64,000 nt of DNA, from the NCBI GenBank assembly GCA_916613615.1, contig OU744726.1, positions 60,776,987-60,840,986 on the forward strand. The letters are read 5' to 3'. The notes beneath the pieces are model-generated. The model ran no database searches. It worked only from the letters and a program-made list of their open reading frames with translations, and was not told where the DNA came from. The position numbers and the translations under genes were made by a program. This DNA comes from Steromphala cineraria (Eukaryota > Mollusca > Gastropoda > Trochida > Trochidae). The number at the start of each line of letters is the position of its first letter. Positions within the stretch are counted from its first letter, which is position 1. Shown piece after piece: positions 1-12,275 of the stretch.

Positions 1-833
1 TTAAAAACAGAACCAGAAGTTTTAAAACTCTTTGACAAATGCTTTCATCATAAAGGTTTACTTAGTACTAAGCTTCATGTTTTGTATATACAATCTAGAA
101 ACCTTGATTACAAAGAGAAACATTTTTATTTTCCGATGCAGAACTGATATTTAGTGTTTAAGGTTTAACTTAGTACTGAGCTTCATGTTTTGCATTATGG
201 CTTCTAAAAGATAAACTATTACAGTACGATACAATGAGAAACATTCCTTTTTTCCGATGTTGAACTTTTATTTAGGGTCTCATCCACATCTGATTTTTTT
301 TCAAAGCTTAAATCAAATTTCCATGTTGATCGAATTGATAACTTTTTTAAAACAAATTAACTGTCTCTAGATGTGTTACCTACAATGTATTGTTGCATCA
401 AAACATATATAAGCCAAAAAACTATGTGTTCATCATTAAAGTTAATAAAAGTAAATTTCATTAAGTCACACTGCATGTTTTTATTTTGTTTACCCTAAGT
501 CTTAATAAACACAGCTTTTTCATTAGAGGATATTGTAGGACAGGGGGATTTCATACCATGTCGTACCAAATACTGACATCTTTGGTAATAATACCAGGTT
601 GAACATTATTTTCAAGAAATAAGGCTGTTGTTAAAGGAATATGAGTGATGAATCCAAATGGCAAAAAATATGAGACATTTTAAGTAAGGTGCAAACCGTC
701 ACTTCGAAATGTTGAATATGAGGATATATATAGTTGATATCATTGTCTACATACATAATATATCATATAATTTCGTTATTCATATCTAATCAATATATAT
801 TTCTTCGATTTAGTGGCAGTTCCCTGTAGATAT
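1..833. repeat. Left copy of the duplicated block found at both window ends
   Basis: This stretch aligns collinearly with about 62,712-63,585. Shared anchors include 'ctttgacaaatgctttcatc' near 29 and near 62,738, 'tgtattgttgcatca' near 386 and 63,143, 'gatattgtaggacaggg' near 529 and 63,284, and 'gatttagtggcagttccctg' near 809 and 63,552. Similarity looks like roughly 85 percent by eye. No gene, splice-flanked exon or RNA gene is visible. It is one arm of a large direct duplication whose period is close to the window length. Confidence 0.8.
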
Positions 834-879
834 AACCATCTTGAGTTAAGGATATGGGTCATTATAATCAATCAAAGGT

Positions 880-2100
880 TCATTAAGGTTCTACAAGGGA
901 GCATGAATTCAACAAGAGAGAACAAAAACACTCAAAAGAGAGATGCTCTGGGGAAGACTATTTACTTTTCGTGACACAATTAACATTTTCCCTCCTTACT
1001 GATTCATATTTAATGATTGTATCAAAAGGCAAGTTTAAACTTGAACTCTAATTGTAGCCTTTGGGATTCTGACATTCAAAGCACAATTACTTAAACAAGC
1101 TTCCGTGAAATTGTCATTTGCATAAAGTATTCAACATAGTTATTTCTAAAACTAATTTTAATTTTATGTCAAACTTATCATTTCCATCAAAGAAAGCTTA
1201 ACTTTGATGATTGTGACCAATCACAGTGCTTGATTAGATCACAACATTGCTACATTATTCTTCATTGTTTACGATACTAGCATTATTAAGAAAAGAACTG
1301 ATTTGAATACATAGGATTTCATTAGGAGGGAAACATATGCTCGAGTTCCCTATTATCAATCATTTGTTAAAGCCTTATGGTTCAATGCTTGATCGCTTAA
1401 TATTATTTTGGACAGTCGAGAATCATCTTTTCCTCACTTCTTTGAAATTAATTATTGAACATTTAATTTTTCTGTTTAGATATTTTTAATTTAATTTTTA
1501 ATGTTTAGATATTAACGGGATTATCTCTTCAATACCAATGTCAAAAAAACATTCACAAGATGCCAATTTACTAACTTTGAAATCGCAACTATCTCAGTAT
1601 CCAGAATATCTACAATGACGAAAGACATATTTTAATTCTTTCTTTCAAAATAACAATTGTGCTTGTTTAAGAACAAATACTTCATTTTTGTTCATCATAT
1701 TTGAAACATTTCTATGGAAAGTAAAGGATATAAATAAGATTGACATCAATCCATCTGTTTTGATTTCTAAAAGAATTTGACAAGTCAAAAGTCGAAAGTG
1801 TAATGTTATTCTGATAATAGAAAGTCTTGAACATGATCATAAAGAAAATTACTTTTTAACTTCATGTTCTTTCTCACAAGGTCACAACTGTTCAGTGTTG
1901 TGTATATGTGTTAATGTTGATGTAACATGTTCGATAAAATAGCAATATCTATCAACTACAAGTTCATGAATATTTCCCCTGCAAAATTATTATCATCACC
2001 CAATACTGTAGTTATGACGCACTTGGTCAAGTAGGATTTTGACAAGAGAAATTAAGAACATTCAAATGGATTTTATTATAGTAACAAGGCAAATATCTGG
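880..2100. repeat. Diverged, condensed copy of the ~5.8-kb duplicated unit (unit 0)
   Basis: Bases 885-1,085 match 4,460-4,660 and 14,430-14,630 (shared 'gaattcaacaag', 'attcatatttaatgattgta' against 'attcctatttagtgattgta', and a 'gggatt...gacatt' stretch). Bases about 1,965-2,050 match 12,425-12,510 and 19,220-19,290 ('cccctgcaaaat', 'atcatcac.caat'). The order of anchors is the same as in units 1 and 2, but most of the interior is missing or too diverged to align by eye. No coding potential is evident. Confidence 0.55.
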
Positions 2101-2388
2101 AATATTCCTAATACTCTGTACATTAACAATCATTTGCCTAATATAATTTTCTGTTATGTTAATTAACAAGTGTTTTTCATTGCCTTAATGAAGAACACCC
2201 TTTTGTATACTTGTGTGAACATTTCCCTTTGACCTCGCTGTATTAAACCAATTTCACAAACACATAACTATCTATAATGCACATGTTTTGATAGTACAGT
2301 ATATTCACAGATTACCAAATTATACTGAAATAATTATAAATACAATATATTCAAATCATTACACAGTTGTATGCTCCAATCAGATTTG
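2101..2388. other. AT-rich spacer, nothing recognised
   Basis: No ORF of note, RNA gene or repeat is seen between unit 0 and the following MITE. Confidence 0.6.
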
Positions 2389-2763
2389 TCAATGCAAATT
2401 CTGTCCCCACAGAGGCAGATCAAGTCATGAAATTTTGATCGAGCCTCTCTTCTTATCAGACCAAATCTGTATGTTCTGGGAGTTTCCCATCGCAGAAAGA
2501 AATTGCACCAAAATCCATTTGAATTTGTTTAGCAAATGACAACATTTCTCGCATGGAAAGGGAGGTTCATATCACAATGCTTTTGCCATGATTCAGTAGC
2601 CAAAATGATATCTTTAGAACAGCGTCGCTGATTGCACAACTGCCTTTGATTGTCCTAACTTAGGCATCTCCCATTGGACCCCACAAATTCGACGAATAAG
2701 AACAGAGGCTCGATCAATAATTCATGACTTGATCTACCTCTTTGGAGAGAGAATTTGCATTGA
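2389..2763. mobile_element. MITE with ~60-bp compound terminal inverted repeats (hairpin-TIR family), near-complete copy
   Basis: The left end 'attctgtccccacagaggca' and the reverse complement of the right end 'attctctctccaaagaggta' match, and both run on into 'gatcaagtcatga' and then 'ttgatcgagcctct', giving about 60 bp of inverted repeat. Each terminal repeat is itself an imperfect hairpin (GAGGC..GATCAA facing TTGATC..GCCTC). The interior contains 'tttagcaaatgacaac', 'gcatggaaaggg' and 'gaacagcgtcgctgatt', all found again in copies near 29.4, 29.96, 41.15 and 63.6 kb. It encodes nothing. No clean target duplication could be fixed, so the superfamily is unassigned. Confidence 0.75.
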
Positions 2764-3552
2764 TATCACATTTCGAGCAAGAACTCAATTTGAAGCAATT
2801 ATGCCCAAGATCTGCACAGCCCGCAGCTACAACTGTAGTTTAATATCAACAAGACCAGATTGAAGCCCATATTCATTGTTTAAAGTCTTTTTCACCCTAT
2901 AATGTACTCTTAGAGTTTTATCTGATTGAGATATTCTTTATGTAAAAGAAAGTGAAACTTGATGTAAGTCAAGTTTCTGTATTGGCTGTGTCAATTGTAA
3001 TAATTATAAAGTCAATTGTTTCGCTTTGATAAAGTGGTTGAAGTTTGAAATAATGTTCATTTTAGGCCATTTCAGATGAGTTCGACCTTGATGAAGGTTA
3101 AATTGGTGCATACGAAATGATAATGTTTTTAAGGAACTTTTCCGCTGGCGTTTATTCAAATGTCACATTCTCACAATAGTTGCCACCATTTGCTTGTCAC
3201 CTTAGCGTGGTGTGGTTTTTGTGTAGTAAGAACTACTGGGCATAGGGTTTGGTCACAAATGTACGTTTTAATCACGTCACACATGCATTAAGAATTTACT
3301 TCTTGCAGGCTACGATGCACGTGCATTGAGAATATAAACGCTGAAACCAGGTTTGAACAGCGTGCACGTGCATAAGGAGTGAAATGTTTTTAGGGCTATT
3401 TTATAAATGTTGTCCTTTTTGTTATTCTATTGTCATTTAAGTGGAGTGTTAATCACATACAACCAAAGCTAAAGTTTTTAAAAATCATCTTTAGGTCAGA
3501 AAATATACGCATAACCCTAAAACATACCCATAACCCTACATTCGAGTTTCGC
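2764..3552. other. Non-coding spacer; first ~150 bp shared with the window end
   Basis: Bases about 2,764-2,915 ('cacatttcgagcaa', 'agaccagattgaagcccata', 'ctttttcaccctataatgta') recur at about 63,826-63,998. The rest, including a GTGCACGTGCA-type stretch near 3,360, shows no gene. Confidence 0.6.
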
Positions 3553-5494
3553 TGCTCGTACAATCTTTTTCACGACTGTACGGTTACTTCTTTGTTATCT
3601 GTGACAGAATAACTGATACTGATTTTAAATGACACTGAATGACTGAGATAAATGTCCTCAAGTCAAAGGTTCATTTATTGCCATCTTCAAAATCCAATTA
3701 AACTATAGTCTGCATTCGAAACAGTCTGACATGATATTTGAAACTATCGATTTGGACTTACACAACAATAATGTGATGCATAATATCAACCTGGCCTGTT
3801 ACTCTAAACTCAGCAATTTCCAGCATAACATGAGATATTTATATTATCACCTTACTTTATATAGTTAATATTGTTCTTGCTACTTCAAATATGATAGCCA
3901 TGACATTTTTGGTTCTACAATTAGCTATTTCGCAATAGAAGTATTACATACAATATGAGTTGACCAGGTATTTCATTGTAATTTTGAGAGTGGTATCTAG
4001 TACATTGAAGTGACTCGCAAATAAGAGTTTAAAGATGTAGGTTTTTGACTGTTGACAAGTTTTTCTTCTTCAATGTTTGCTTCTTAGCGATTTGTATCAA
4101 GTGATGTGCGTCAAGACAAATTTGAACAACTAAAACAATGATTCAATGTTAATCAATATTTAATATTATCATTATAAACATGTATTTTATTTAGGCCGGA
4201 GGTCGAAACCAGTTATATTTCCTTGTAAATAAATTGTTATATAAGTTGGGTGCTATCACACATGCCTTACTCCTGTAAGTGCATATTACAATCTCTTGGG
4301 GCGATACATAGGACATGTCGAGGATGCAAATCGGTGGTTAAATTTTATATTCAAGATAACTGTATTTTGTTTGCTGATAAAATTATATAAACTTTATGAT
4401 ATTCGTCAGTTTGGAATACCAATGAAGGTTGGAATCAAATACTGTCATGCTTGGAACTACAAATTGGATAAGGAGTTGAGAATTCAACAAGAAAGAGAAT
4501 GCTTCAGGGAATGCAATTTACTTTGAACGAGACAGTTAACATGTTCTTCCTCAATGATTCCTATTTAGTGATTGTAGCCAAAGGCAAACTGTTCAGGGTT
4601 CCTAGAAATGTAACCCTTAATTGCAGCCACAGGGATTAAGACATTAAAGCCACGATATTATTTGAACGGGCTTTCATGATTTTCAAATTTGACTCAGTTT
4701 ATCATATCCATCATAAAAACTGTTTCGTCTGTTACGGCATCACATGATAAAATTTTATTGTGCAGCAGGGAAGCTTTGGTTAGATTAATGACCGCTTCAT
4801 ACCAAAATACGTTCAAAGCAAAAGCACTTGAGGTCTGGTAATTGCTCATATATTATACATAAGGAACCTCATAATTACAAATAATTAGCATTTAAAAGGC
4901 ATCAGGTGAGTTTACAGCGTCATGACAAGACGCAAGCTCATTGCTAAACTTCAACATGTAATTTGTTTAGGCTTTTTAACCAATGACAGAGGAGGTCGCG
5001 ACCTATTTTGGACACTTCTGTCTTGTGATAACGCTGTTAAATCGCCAAATGCAATTTAACACAAATTAGTTATTGGGTAGACATATACATTTATGTATGT
5101 AAGTTTGATGTCTCAAGAGAGATAAGGCACGTCACGGACGATGAGTAATTGATGTCACCAAATGAATACCTTGGAAATGCGTGTAATTCAGGGATCAATA
5201 TGTCGGTTGAAAAGCCTTGTTCTTGTGGTTCACAGATAGGATATATAACTTCCTTGCTTGGTGCTGAGCAGTATTAGGATTAAACAGTGCTTTAATAAGC
5301 GTGGTACTATGACGGCTTGGTATAAAGAGCAAAAACTAAAATTCCAAAATTACTGTTACTACACCAAAGAATTAACATGATAGTGTTTTTATTATCTTTA
5401 TTTTAGATACACTAATAATGTTTCTGTATTCCTGGTGAAGTGGCATCCAGATATCACCATTTCAAGTTTAACAATTTTTAAATTTTAAATGGCA

Positions 5495-6335
5495 TGGCAA
5501 TAACTAATGTACTTAACTTGAAGACATTTTAAGAATATAATATTTGATTCATAGAAATGGTAACAGGATTTCTTCCTAATTTTGCATTGTGTTTACTCAA
5601 TTCGACTGTTTGTTTAATAACCAATTTTTTTCTGAAACATTTTCACATGCACATACATGTCAGGTTTGACAAAACTTTATAACCTAAGGACATTGCATGT
5701 GAAGGATTAGCTAAATATGCTTAAATATTCACTGATTGATTTCAACAACTCATGATGCCAGTGGCAAAGTGTTTCAACCTCTCTGATAATGAGCATGTAA
5801 CTTGCAGCTTTTGGCGGATTGTGCTGATGCATCTTCTTCTATCAAATTGCTTCAAAATTAATTTTGAATAATTCTTTTAGCTTTTTCTGAGTGACAAAAT
5901 TGGTTTTCGTTTAATGTTTTGGATTTCTCTATCATATTTTGTTTAAACATATTTTTCTTCATTAAAAAATCCGTTTTGGTAAACAAGCAAATCTTTGCTT
6001 ATCTGAATACTTAACCGGTACAAAACATGATAAACAAAATACACTAGAATTTCAAGGTAAAGAACTACTGGAATCCAAAATTGCCAGCATTAACTAATGT
6101 AATTAACTTGAAAACTCTTTAAGAATATCATATTTGATTCATAGAAATGGTGACAGAATTTGTTCCTTATTTTGCATTATGTTTACAACATTAGTCTGTT
6201 TATTTAATTAACAATTTTGTCACTAAACATTTCAACATGCACATACACGTTTGGTTTGACAAAACATTTATAACCTAAGGACATTGCATGTGAACGATGA
6301 GCTAAATATGCTTAAATATTCACTGATTGAGAATT
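5495..6335. repeat. Internal direct duplication of ~260 bp inside unit 1
   Basis: About 5,495-5,760 and 6,080-6,335 share 'atttgattcatagaaatggt', 'acctaaggacattgcatgtg' and 'gcttaaatattcactgattg' in the same order and orientation. Unit 2 has a single copy (15,540-15,790), so the extra copy arose in unit 1. Confidence 0.75.
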
Positions 6336-6677
6336 TGTTTCCATCACTTCGTGTGACAAATATAAACCTCTCTCGGTTTTAGTTAAAAATGTAAACATTC
6401 GGGGTTGGGGGAACCCTTGAGCCTCGGTTTCAACAAAAACCTAATGAGAGTAAATATTATTTACCTAGAGTAGCAGCAGTACTGAGAATAGATAAATGGG
6501 CATTATCTACATTGAACTAGAGGAGGATCGTATCTTGATTTACGTTTTCGGAGCATTTGGACCTTATTGAAAATATCTTTGCTATAAAACAGTTTCAGTT
6601 TTTGAAATGTAATCAATCTTTAAACTTTCCTAATAGTGATGATAATATTGGTCTAAAAGAATGACAGATATTAAATC

Positions 6678-6695
6678 CTATGCTGCAAAAATACT
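6678..6695. repeat. Target-site duplication (left) of the L1-clade LINE
   Basis: The 18-bp sequence 'ctatgctgcaaaaatact' is perfectly repeated at 9,614-9,631 and immediately precedes a run of T, which is the poly(A) tail of the minus-strand LINE. Its A-rich sequence and length are typical of target-primed reverse transcription. Confidence 0.9.
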
Positions 6696-6784
6696 TTTTT
6701 TTTTATCACTTTATTTCTGTTTTGGGGTACCATACGTGTACATAGTTATTCCACAAAAATCTTTTCAACATGAAGTATATTATA

Positions 6785-8587
6785 TCAAATTGACATGGGT
6801 AGTAACATGGTATACATTCTCAATCCAATGAATTTTTCATATCTACAGTCCGTATAGAGGATCTGTTTACTGACATCATATGTGTCTTGAAGAACCGATT
6901 TTATCCTGTTTATATGTGGTTTTCTGTTTTTGCATTTGCATGTATATATGAAATGTTTGGTTACAATAAAGATCAAGTTCAAAACGTCATTTCGATTTTC
7001 TTTGTAGCCCAAAATTAAGTGTACTATATCGGGTTTCAATCTTATGCCAGTTTTGCCTTTTATCCATTCCAACAGCTGATGCCATAGACTCTTTACATGT
7101 ACACAATCAAATAATAGATGCTTTATCATTTCGTTTGAAAATTTGCAAAAAGTACACAGTGGGGAATCTTGTAATTTGTAAAGAAATGCACTTTTGTTCG
7201 TTGTTAGAATTCTGTGAAAAATGCTGTACTGAAACCACCTTAATTTATAACTACCTATGCTTCGGAATGGTATTAATAATTATATATGATCCACTCTTCC
7301 TTTTGAAAAAGGGACTCAAAATCGGTTTCCCATTTTTTCTCACTACTGAGCATATCCGATGGCAATTCGGATTTGATAAGATACAATGTAGAAATCTATA
7401 CATCCCTTTTTAGCCTATAAAGTACTTTCAGATTATTGGGAATGAAAGGCATATCGAGTTTGTTATGAAGATTTTGTGATGTCTTTTGAATATATTACTT
7501 TATACAGTTTATCAAAACGGCAAATTCCAAAAAGTTAGTTTTTAAGTGATATATTTTTTGAAATTCAGTAAAGTTTAGAAATGTGCCATCCATTTTCAAC
7601 AGATCATTTGTAAAATTTATGTTTGCTTTCACAAAGTGTTTGATCAAAACTGGTTTTTGAGCAATCTGAATATCATCATTTGACCAAAGATACTCCGATG
7701 GAATATCGCTCACAGTTAATTTACCTTGCAGTGTGGCCCATGCGTTAACAACATCTTTCCAAAACACATTTCTTATATATGGTATAATATTTTCTTTAAA
7801 GGGGCAGTAGCACGTTTTTAGGGGGAATATAAGGTGTTGTCAGGAAAATGAAAATAAATGGTTCCAATTGAGAGATAATGTATCTAAACTAAATGGAGCA
7901 GTAATAATTCAAATATATAATGCAAAGTTTAGCCATGCGATTCCTTTTTCTTACACAAAATGAATTAAAGGTGTTCACACAAAAATGGCCGCCAATGGAA
8001 TTTATGTGAATCCTCATACTTGGTCCTCTGACTATTGATGATTGGCCTGTGTAATGACATTGTTGACACTGTCAATATAATACATTTAGCATTAACTTAC
8101 AATTATCAGTGAAATAATTAAAATATAAAATTATAAAAAAACGTGCTACTGCCCCTTTAAGGTAGGTTGAGCCCATTTCTATAGGATCTAAAACAGTGTT
8201 TGGTAAGAAACAATTCGCAAGGTGTTTCAACTTAGTATTATTTGTATACAATCGTCGGATCCAGGATATTTTCTGGGATAGTATAGTTTCTAGTATCGAA
8301 GGTGCTTTTAACCACCTGTGTTCAAAGTCTTGTATCATCAGTTTTCTTTTTACTTTATCTGCTTAACCTTTCCATATAAATAGGAAACATTTTTGTTGTA
8401 ACTTATTTATTATATCAATTTTCTGGTTGGGGATGGATGTAAAAAGATGATTAAGCTTTGGCAAAATGAGACTTTTTAGAACTGTTATCCTACCCATCGG
8501 CGTTAAATCTCTTCGAGACCAGTGTGTCATCAAATTGTCTACTTTTTTAAGCTTATCTTTGTTATTTCGTTCAACCATTTCTGCCAT
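6785..8587 (-). pseudogene. LINE ORF2 C-terminal remnants, frameshifted and MITE-interrupted
   Basis: Downstream of the polymerase core the ORF2 tail survives in pieces: 8,587-8,363 ('HWSRRDLTPMGRITVLKSL', 'FLFIWKG', the thumb-like region), 8,338-8,165 with 'FLPNTVLDPIEMGSTYLK', 7,767-7,495 ('FWKDVVNAWATLQGK', 'FLNFTEFQKIYHLKTNFLEF') and 7,129-6,785 ('IKHLLFDCVHVKSLWHQLLE'). These match the layout of L1-clade ORF2 C-termini. The MITE lies exactly between 'GSTYLK' and 'ENIIPYIRNVFWKD': removing the MITE and one TTAA restores one continuous reading frame across that point. Confidence 0.85.
7800..8156. mobile_element. Kolobok/T2-like MITE nested in the LINE (TTAA target duplication), complete
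   Basis: The element runs AGGGGCAGTAGCACG...CGTGCTACTGCCCCT with TTAA on both sides (7,796-7,799 and 8,157-8,160). It interrupts the LINE ORF2 tail, and the pre-insertion sequence TACC-TTAA-AGAAAAT can be read directly, so TTAA is truly the target duplication and not part of the terminal repeat. TTAA plus an AGGGG start fits the TTAAAGGRR ends I recall for Xenopus T2 MITEs (Kolobok superfamily); piggyBac also duplicates TTAA but usually starts with CCC. There is no ORF, so it depended on a transposase from elsewhere. Confidence 0.85.
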
Positions 8588-8674
8588 ATTATGGGGAAAT
8601 TGTATACCAAGAAGTGTAAATGGACGTTGTATTCAGTCCATGCTGATCGTATTATAGTATGTTGTAGAAGCATA

Positions 8675-9256
8675 TCACTTAGATTCAATCCATATTACCT
8701 TAGTTTTATCAATGTTCATTTTTAGACCAGAGAAAGATGCATATTTATTTAGGGTGTCTATGGTCGCCTTAAAACAATTTTCAGTTCCATCAAGAATTAT
8801 TGTTGTATCGTCAGCAAATTGAGTCAGGAGATATTCAATGTCAAGGATATGTAAACCTTTAATATTTTCATTTGTTCTGAGCATATGTGCAAGTATTTCA
8901 GCACAGATAAGGAAAATGTAAGGTGATAATGAATCAACCTGTCTACAGTCTCTTGTAATTTTGAAAAAATCTGATGCAAATCCATTAACGAGTACACTTG
9001 AGGTAATGTCTGAATAAAATGTTTTAATCCATTGTTTTAGAGATGGTCCAAAGTTGAAAACATCCAGACAGTTATCGATGAATTTCCATTCGACTGAGTC
9101 AAATGCTTTCTCGAAATCAATAAGTATCAGAATACCTGGTTTGTTCATATAATCTGTATATTCCATAATATCCTGTACTAATCTTGTACATTCACCAATA
9201 TACCTCCCTTTCATAAAACCCTTTTTGGTCTTCGCTAATAATTCTAGGTTAGACAT
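8675..9256 (-). pseudogene. Reverse transcriptase core of the L1-clade LINE (degenerate)
   Basis: A 193-residue open stretch of the LINE ORF2 polymerase. Visible motifs are 'GFMKGRYIGE' (L1-type region before motif A), 'ILIDFEKAFDSVEW' (motif A with the catalytic Asp), 'RQVDSLSPYIF' (motif B; the usual Gly of RQGD is Val here), and 'FADDTTI' (motif C, with the Asp pair), followed by 'SGLKMNIDKTKVI'. The FADD catalytic box and these flanks place it in the L1/Tx1 group rather than CR1 or RTE. The family enzyme copies its own RNA at a nicked target. Here the frame is lost on both sides, so no functional polymerase is encoded. The start Met is only the first Met in the open frame. Confidence 0.9.
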
Positions 9257-9613
9257 TTTTTATACGTGCAGCTATTGTTGCTGATGCAATCTTGTAAGAT
9301 GTATTGAGTAATGATATAGGGTGGTAATTCTTTATGAGTTCTTTTGATTTTTCTTTCTTTGGTATACATGTGATTAACCCTTGTTTTTGACTAACTGATA
9401 GTTCGCCTTTTTTCAAAGATGCATTTAATGAGTTAATTTAATAAGAGTGTATATCTTTCCAGAAGAACTTATAAAATTCAGTTGTATATCCTAATGGACC
9501 ACGACTTTTTTCATATTTAATGTTCTTGAGGGCATTAAATACCACCTGGTATTGTTTGTTTGCAAATAACTGTTCAAGATTCTCATCCTTCACTTCTTTA
9601 CTAGAGGTTATTG

Positions 9614-9631
9614 CTATGCTGCAAAAATACT
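9614..9631. repeat. Target-site duplication (right) of the L1-clade LINE
   Basis: Identical to 6,678-6,695 over 18 bp. It marks the 5' end of the truncated minus-strand LINE. Confidence 0.9.
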
Positions 9632-11916
9632 GAATAAGTATAGAAACAGTAACAGATTAAACTCCACTATTCTACGAGGAACAAAAGTAAAAAAGTTTCT
9701 ACATGTATTCCGACATTACATATATTTTTTACATTTCATTCCTTGGAAAACGGTGTATTTTTATAAGACTGAAACAGTCCAAGTTATAACATTGTAATGC
9801 ATACAAGGTGATGATAAGGCAACACAAGAGGAAGCAAGTATTTCCTCCAGACGCTCTCCAGAAGGATGTGTCAAGTTTGGCAGCATCAACTGTCATGTCG
9901 AGTTCTCAAGAACAGCTTGCAGATAGAGTAATTCATGTAGGAGAGACATTGTCTGTTATGTTCTTTGCGAGAACAGCAATGCAATTACTTGTTGTCGAAC
10001 AGACAGTGGTAATTAAACTTTTGACTTTACTAACATTATTCCTAATTATTTTAAAAAATAATGTCCATTGTCTTGGATTTACATTTGTTTTAGTCAAAAC
10101 ATAATCGGTGAATGGCCTAATAGAAGTAGCTATAATGAGCCCTGATGATACGATTTTGAAGACATTTTACAGTACAGATGTCACTGTAAATTGAAAGTAT
10201 TGCATAGGTATTGTTCTCAGAAGATGTCACAAGCCAAGCATGGATGCTCATTCTAAGATTCTTGATAAGGTAAAAAAAATAACAGAAATGTGATGTTTAT
10301 GTAGTATCTTCGTTAACATTTTTTTTTTACCATTAGTGTAAAACACAATGCAGGTACTAGCGTCATTTGCTTTACAATAAGCAATGTTAGTTTAACATAA
10401 GCCACACCTGCCATTATTGTTTTTATTTCCTGATATCTAATTATTCTAAGTGTCGTCAGGTAATTGCATTCTCATGTAGTCTGGGATGATGTTGATTTCC
10501 TATGTAAGTTCGAGCGTCCACAAACATTGCATGATGAAATGAGCAAAAACTGATTCTGTTAAATGTATGTTCTAAGAAAAGCTGAAGTGTGTGTATGTTA
10601 TATTTGTTGGCACTACATTCATTTATCTTAATCTATATATATAATATAAAGTTAAAAATCGCCTCACTCAACCAGACTATCAATAGTCGAGGAAAGAAGT
10701 AAAATCATTTTGCAAAAATCTGTTCCTGGCTATTTCAGTAAAAACCTTTTATTCAATTAATGAAGGCAATGCACATAGCATGCCCAATAATTATAATGTA
10801 TATATTTTCTTTATAATTCTACATTTGTCTATGCATATATTTATCAATAGTTTCAAGTAAATCACACTTCCTTTTGCTCGAACAATCACCTCTCTTTAGG
10901 GGTAGTCATTTAGATAATTCCGTAACTAAGTAATACAAGAAATGAACTGTTCAACAATTGTATACAATGTTAAACTAAGGTACACTTAATCCATGCTCCA
11001 AACAAAAGGACGGTGTAAACATTTTCTTTTAGTGGGGTATTTTGATAAACCTCTAGTTACCGTAAATCAAGCCTCAATGATATTCGCTACACTCCATATT
11101 GAGTCAAGCTAGATGCTGTAACAGGTCGAGCATGTTTTATTCATAATGTCACTAATACTTTTGTTCATATGTTGCCATGAATTCATAAAACAATAACGAA
11201 AATAACAATAAATTTTATCAACGAAATGATATCAATGAAGATAAGTCATTGATTTGATGCAGAACGAGGACTATTATTGTGATAAGGAAACAAGATGTAA
11301 TAAGTTACAATGAATTTTCAACTTCCATATCCTGCGACCTTGTCCGATAGAGATTACTCATTATTCCATTATTATGCCATGTTATATATAAATTGTCACT
11401 CAGTCCAGAAGACTTTCGTTGTCTAGAAACTTAAAAGACCTGTGTATTTTGTTGCATCTTAACAAGAAGCTGCTTTGATACTAGAAACCACTTCCCGCTA
11501 TAAAATTGCCATTCTTGTCTTATTTAAAGAAAGTTCGTGATGCCCATTTACGCTAATCATCTTACCTAAACCATTCTCTGTATTTTGATACCTTCCACTG
11601 AGTCGGAACCTACGTGTAAGAGTAAATTCTCTTGCAGTGTTCCCAGAATCTGTTAACTAGGGAATTTCAATATACATGTATGAAACATATCTTTTCCATA
11701 TAAATGTTATCTTCAAAGAACATTCATAAATAAAGGGGGGAAATATGCAAAAGTAACTATCAAAATGAATAGATTTTTTAAATCGGATGTATAATTATTT
11801 TTATACAATAAGGATTATTTGTTATGGTGGCTTACGACAGAAGAATTGCTAGCACAAAAACAGACAAAACAAAAATTGTACAACGACACAAACAAAATAA
11901 AAATTCAACATGACCT
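9632..11916. other. Right part of unit 1, non-coding apart from the exon-like ORF
   Basis: Collinear with 16,600-19,080 of unit 2. Well-kept stretches are 'gcgtcatttgctttacaata' (10,361 and 17,257) and 'agctagatgctgtaacaggt' (about 11,107 and 17,677). Nothing coding is supported. Confidence 0.6.
9808..10104 (+). other. Exon-like ORF of unknown nature, copy in unit 1
   Basis: An open stretch whose first part ('FPPDALQKDVSSLAASTVMS') is repeated at 16,766-16,951 and, more weakly, at 61,142-61,330. I do not recognise a domain. Between the unit 1 and unit 2 copies I count about eight amino-acid-changing and two silent differences, which is not the pattern of a conserved protein. No convincing splice acceptor is seen. 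It is more likely a decayed exon or a chance ORF in a duplicated non-coding unit. I list it because the third, older copy keeps the phrase 'ASTVMSSSQ'. Confidence 0.25.
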
Positions 11917-11920
11917 TTAA

Positions 11921-12275
11921 AGGGGCAATAGCACGTTTTTAGGGACATATAAGGTGATGCCAGAAAATAAAATTTAATGGTTCCAATTGAAAGACAATGT
12001 CTTTAAACTAAATGGAGCAATAATAATTCAAATATATAACGTAATGTTTAGCCATGCAATTCCTTTTTCTTTCACAAAATGAATTAAAGGTGTTCACACA
12101 AAAATGGCCGCCAATGGATTTTATGCGAATCATCATACTTTCTCCTCTGACTGTGGATGATTGGTTTGTGTAATGAGATTTTTGACACTGTCAAATTAAT
12201 ACATTCAACATTAACTTGTAATTATCAGTGAAAATTTTGAAATATAAAATTATCAAAAAACGTGCTACTGCCCCT
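11921..12275. mobile_element. Kolobok/T2-like MITE, complete copy in unit 1
   Basis: TTAA (11,917-11,920), then AGGGGCAATAGCACGTTTTT, ending AACGTGCTACTGCCCCT, then TTAA (12,276-12,279). The interior matches the 7,800 copy throughout ('tggttccaattgaaagacaa', 'gaattaaaggtgttcacaca', 'aaaatggccgccaatgga'). The equivalent place in unit 2 (about 19,080) lacks it, so it inserted after the units duplicated. Confidence 0.85.

Larger units (their letters stand above)
6696..9613 (-). mobile_element. 5'-truncated L1-clade (L1/Tx1-like) non-LTR retrotransposon
   Basis: The copy lies between perfect 18-bp target duplications and has a poly(A) tail (T run about 6,695-6,704 on the plus strand). Reading on the minus strand, the remains of ORF2 appear in order: the pre-RT 'GPLGYTTEFYKFFW' region near 9,560-9,460, the reverse transcriptase core at 9,256-8,675, the post-RT region at 8,587-8,363 and 8,338-8,165, a 'FWKDVVNAW' segment at 7,767-7,495, and the C-terminal 'HLLFDC..VKSLW' segment at 7,129-6,785. 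The endonuclease part is absent, as expected for 5' truncation. The reading frame is broken several times, so it is dead. A 357-bp MITE interrupts it at 7,800-8,156. Confidence 0.9.

Noticed and set aside
8363..8725. Plus-strand ORFs opposite the LINE
   Set aside because: They are antisense of the LINE ORF2 remnant.
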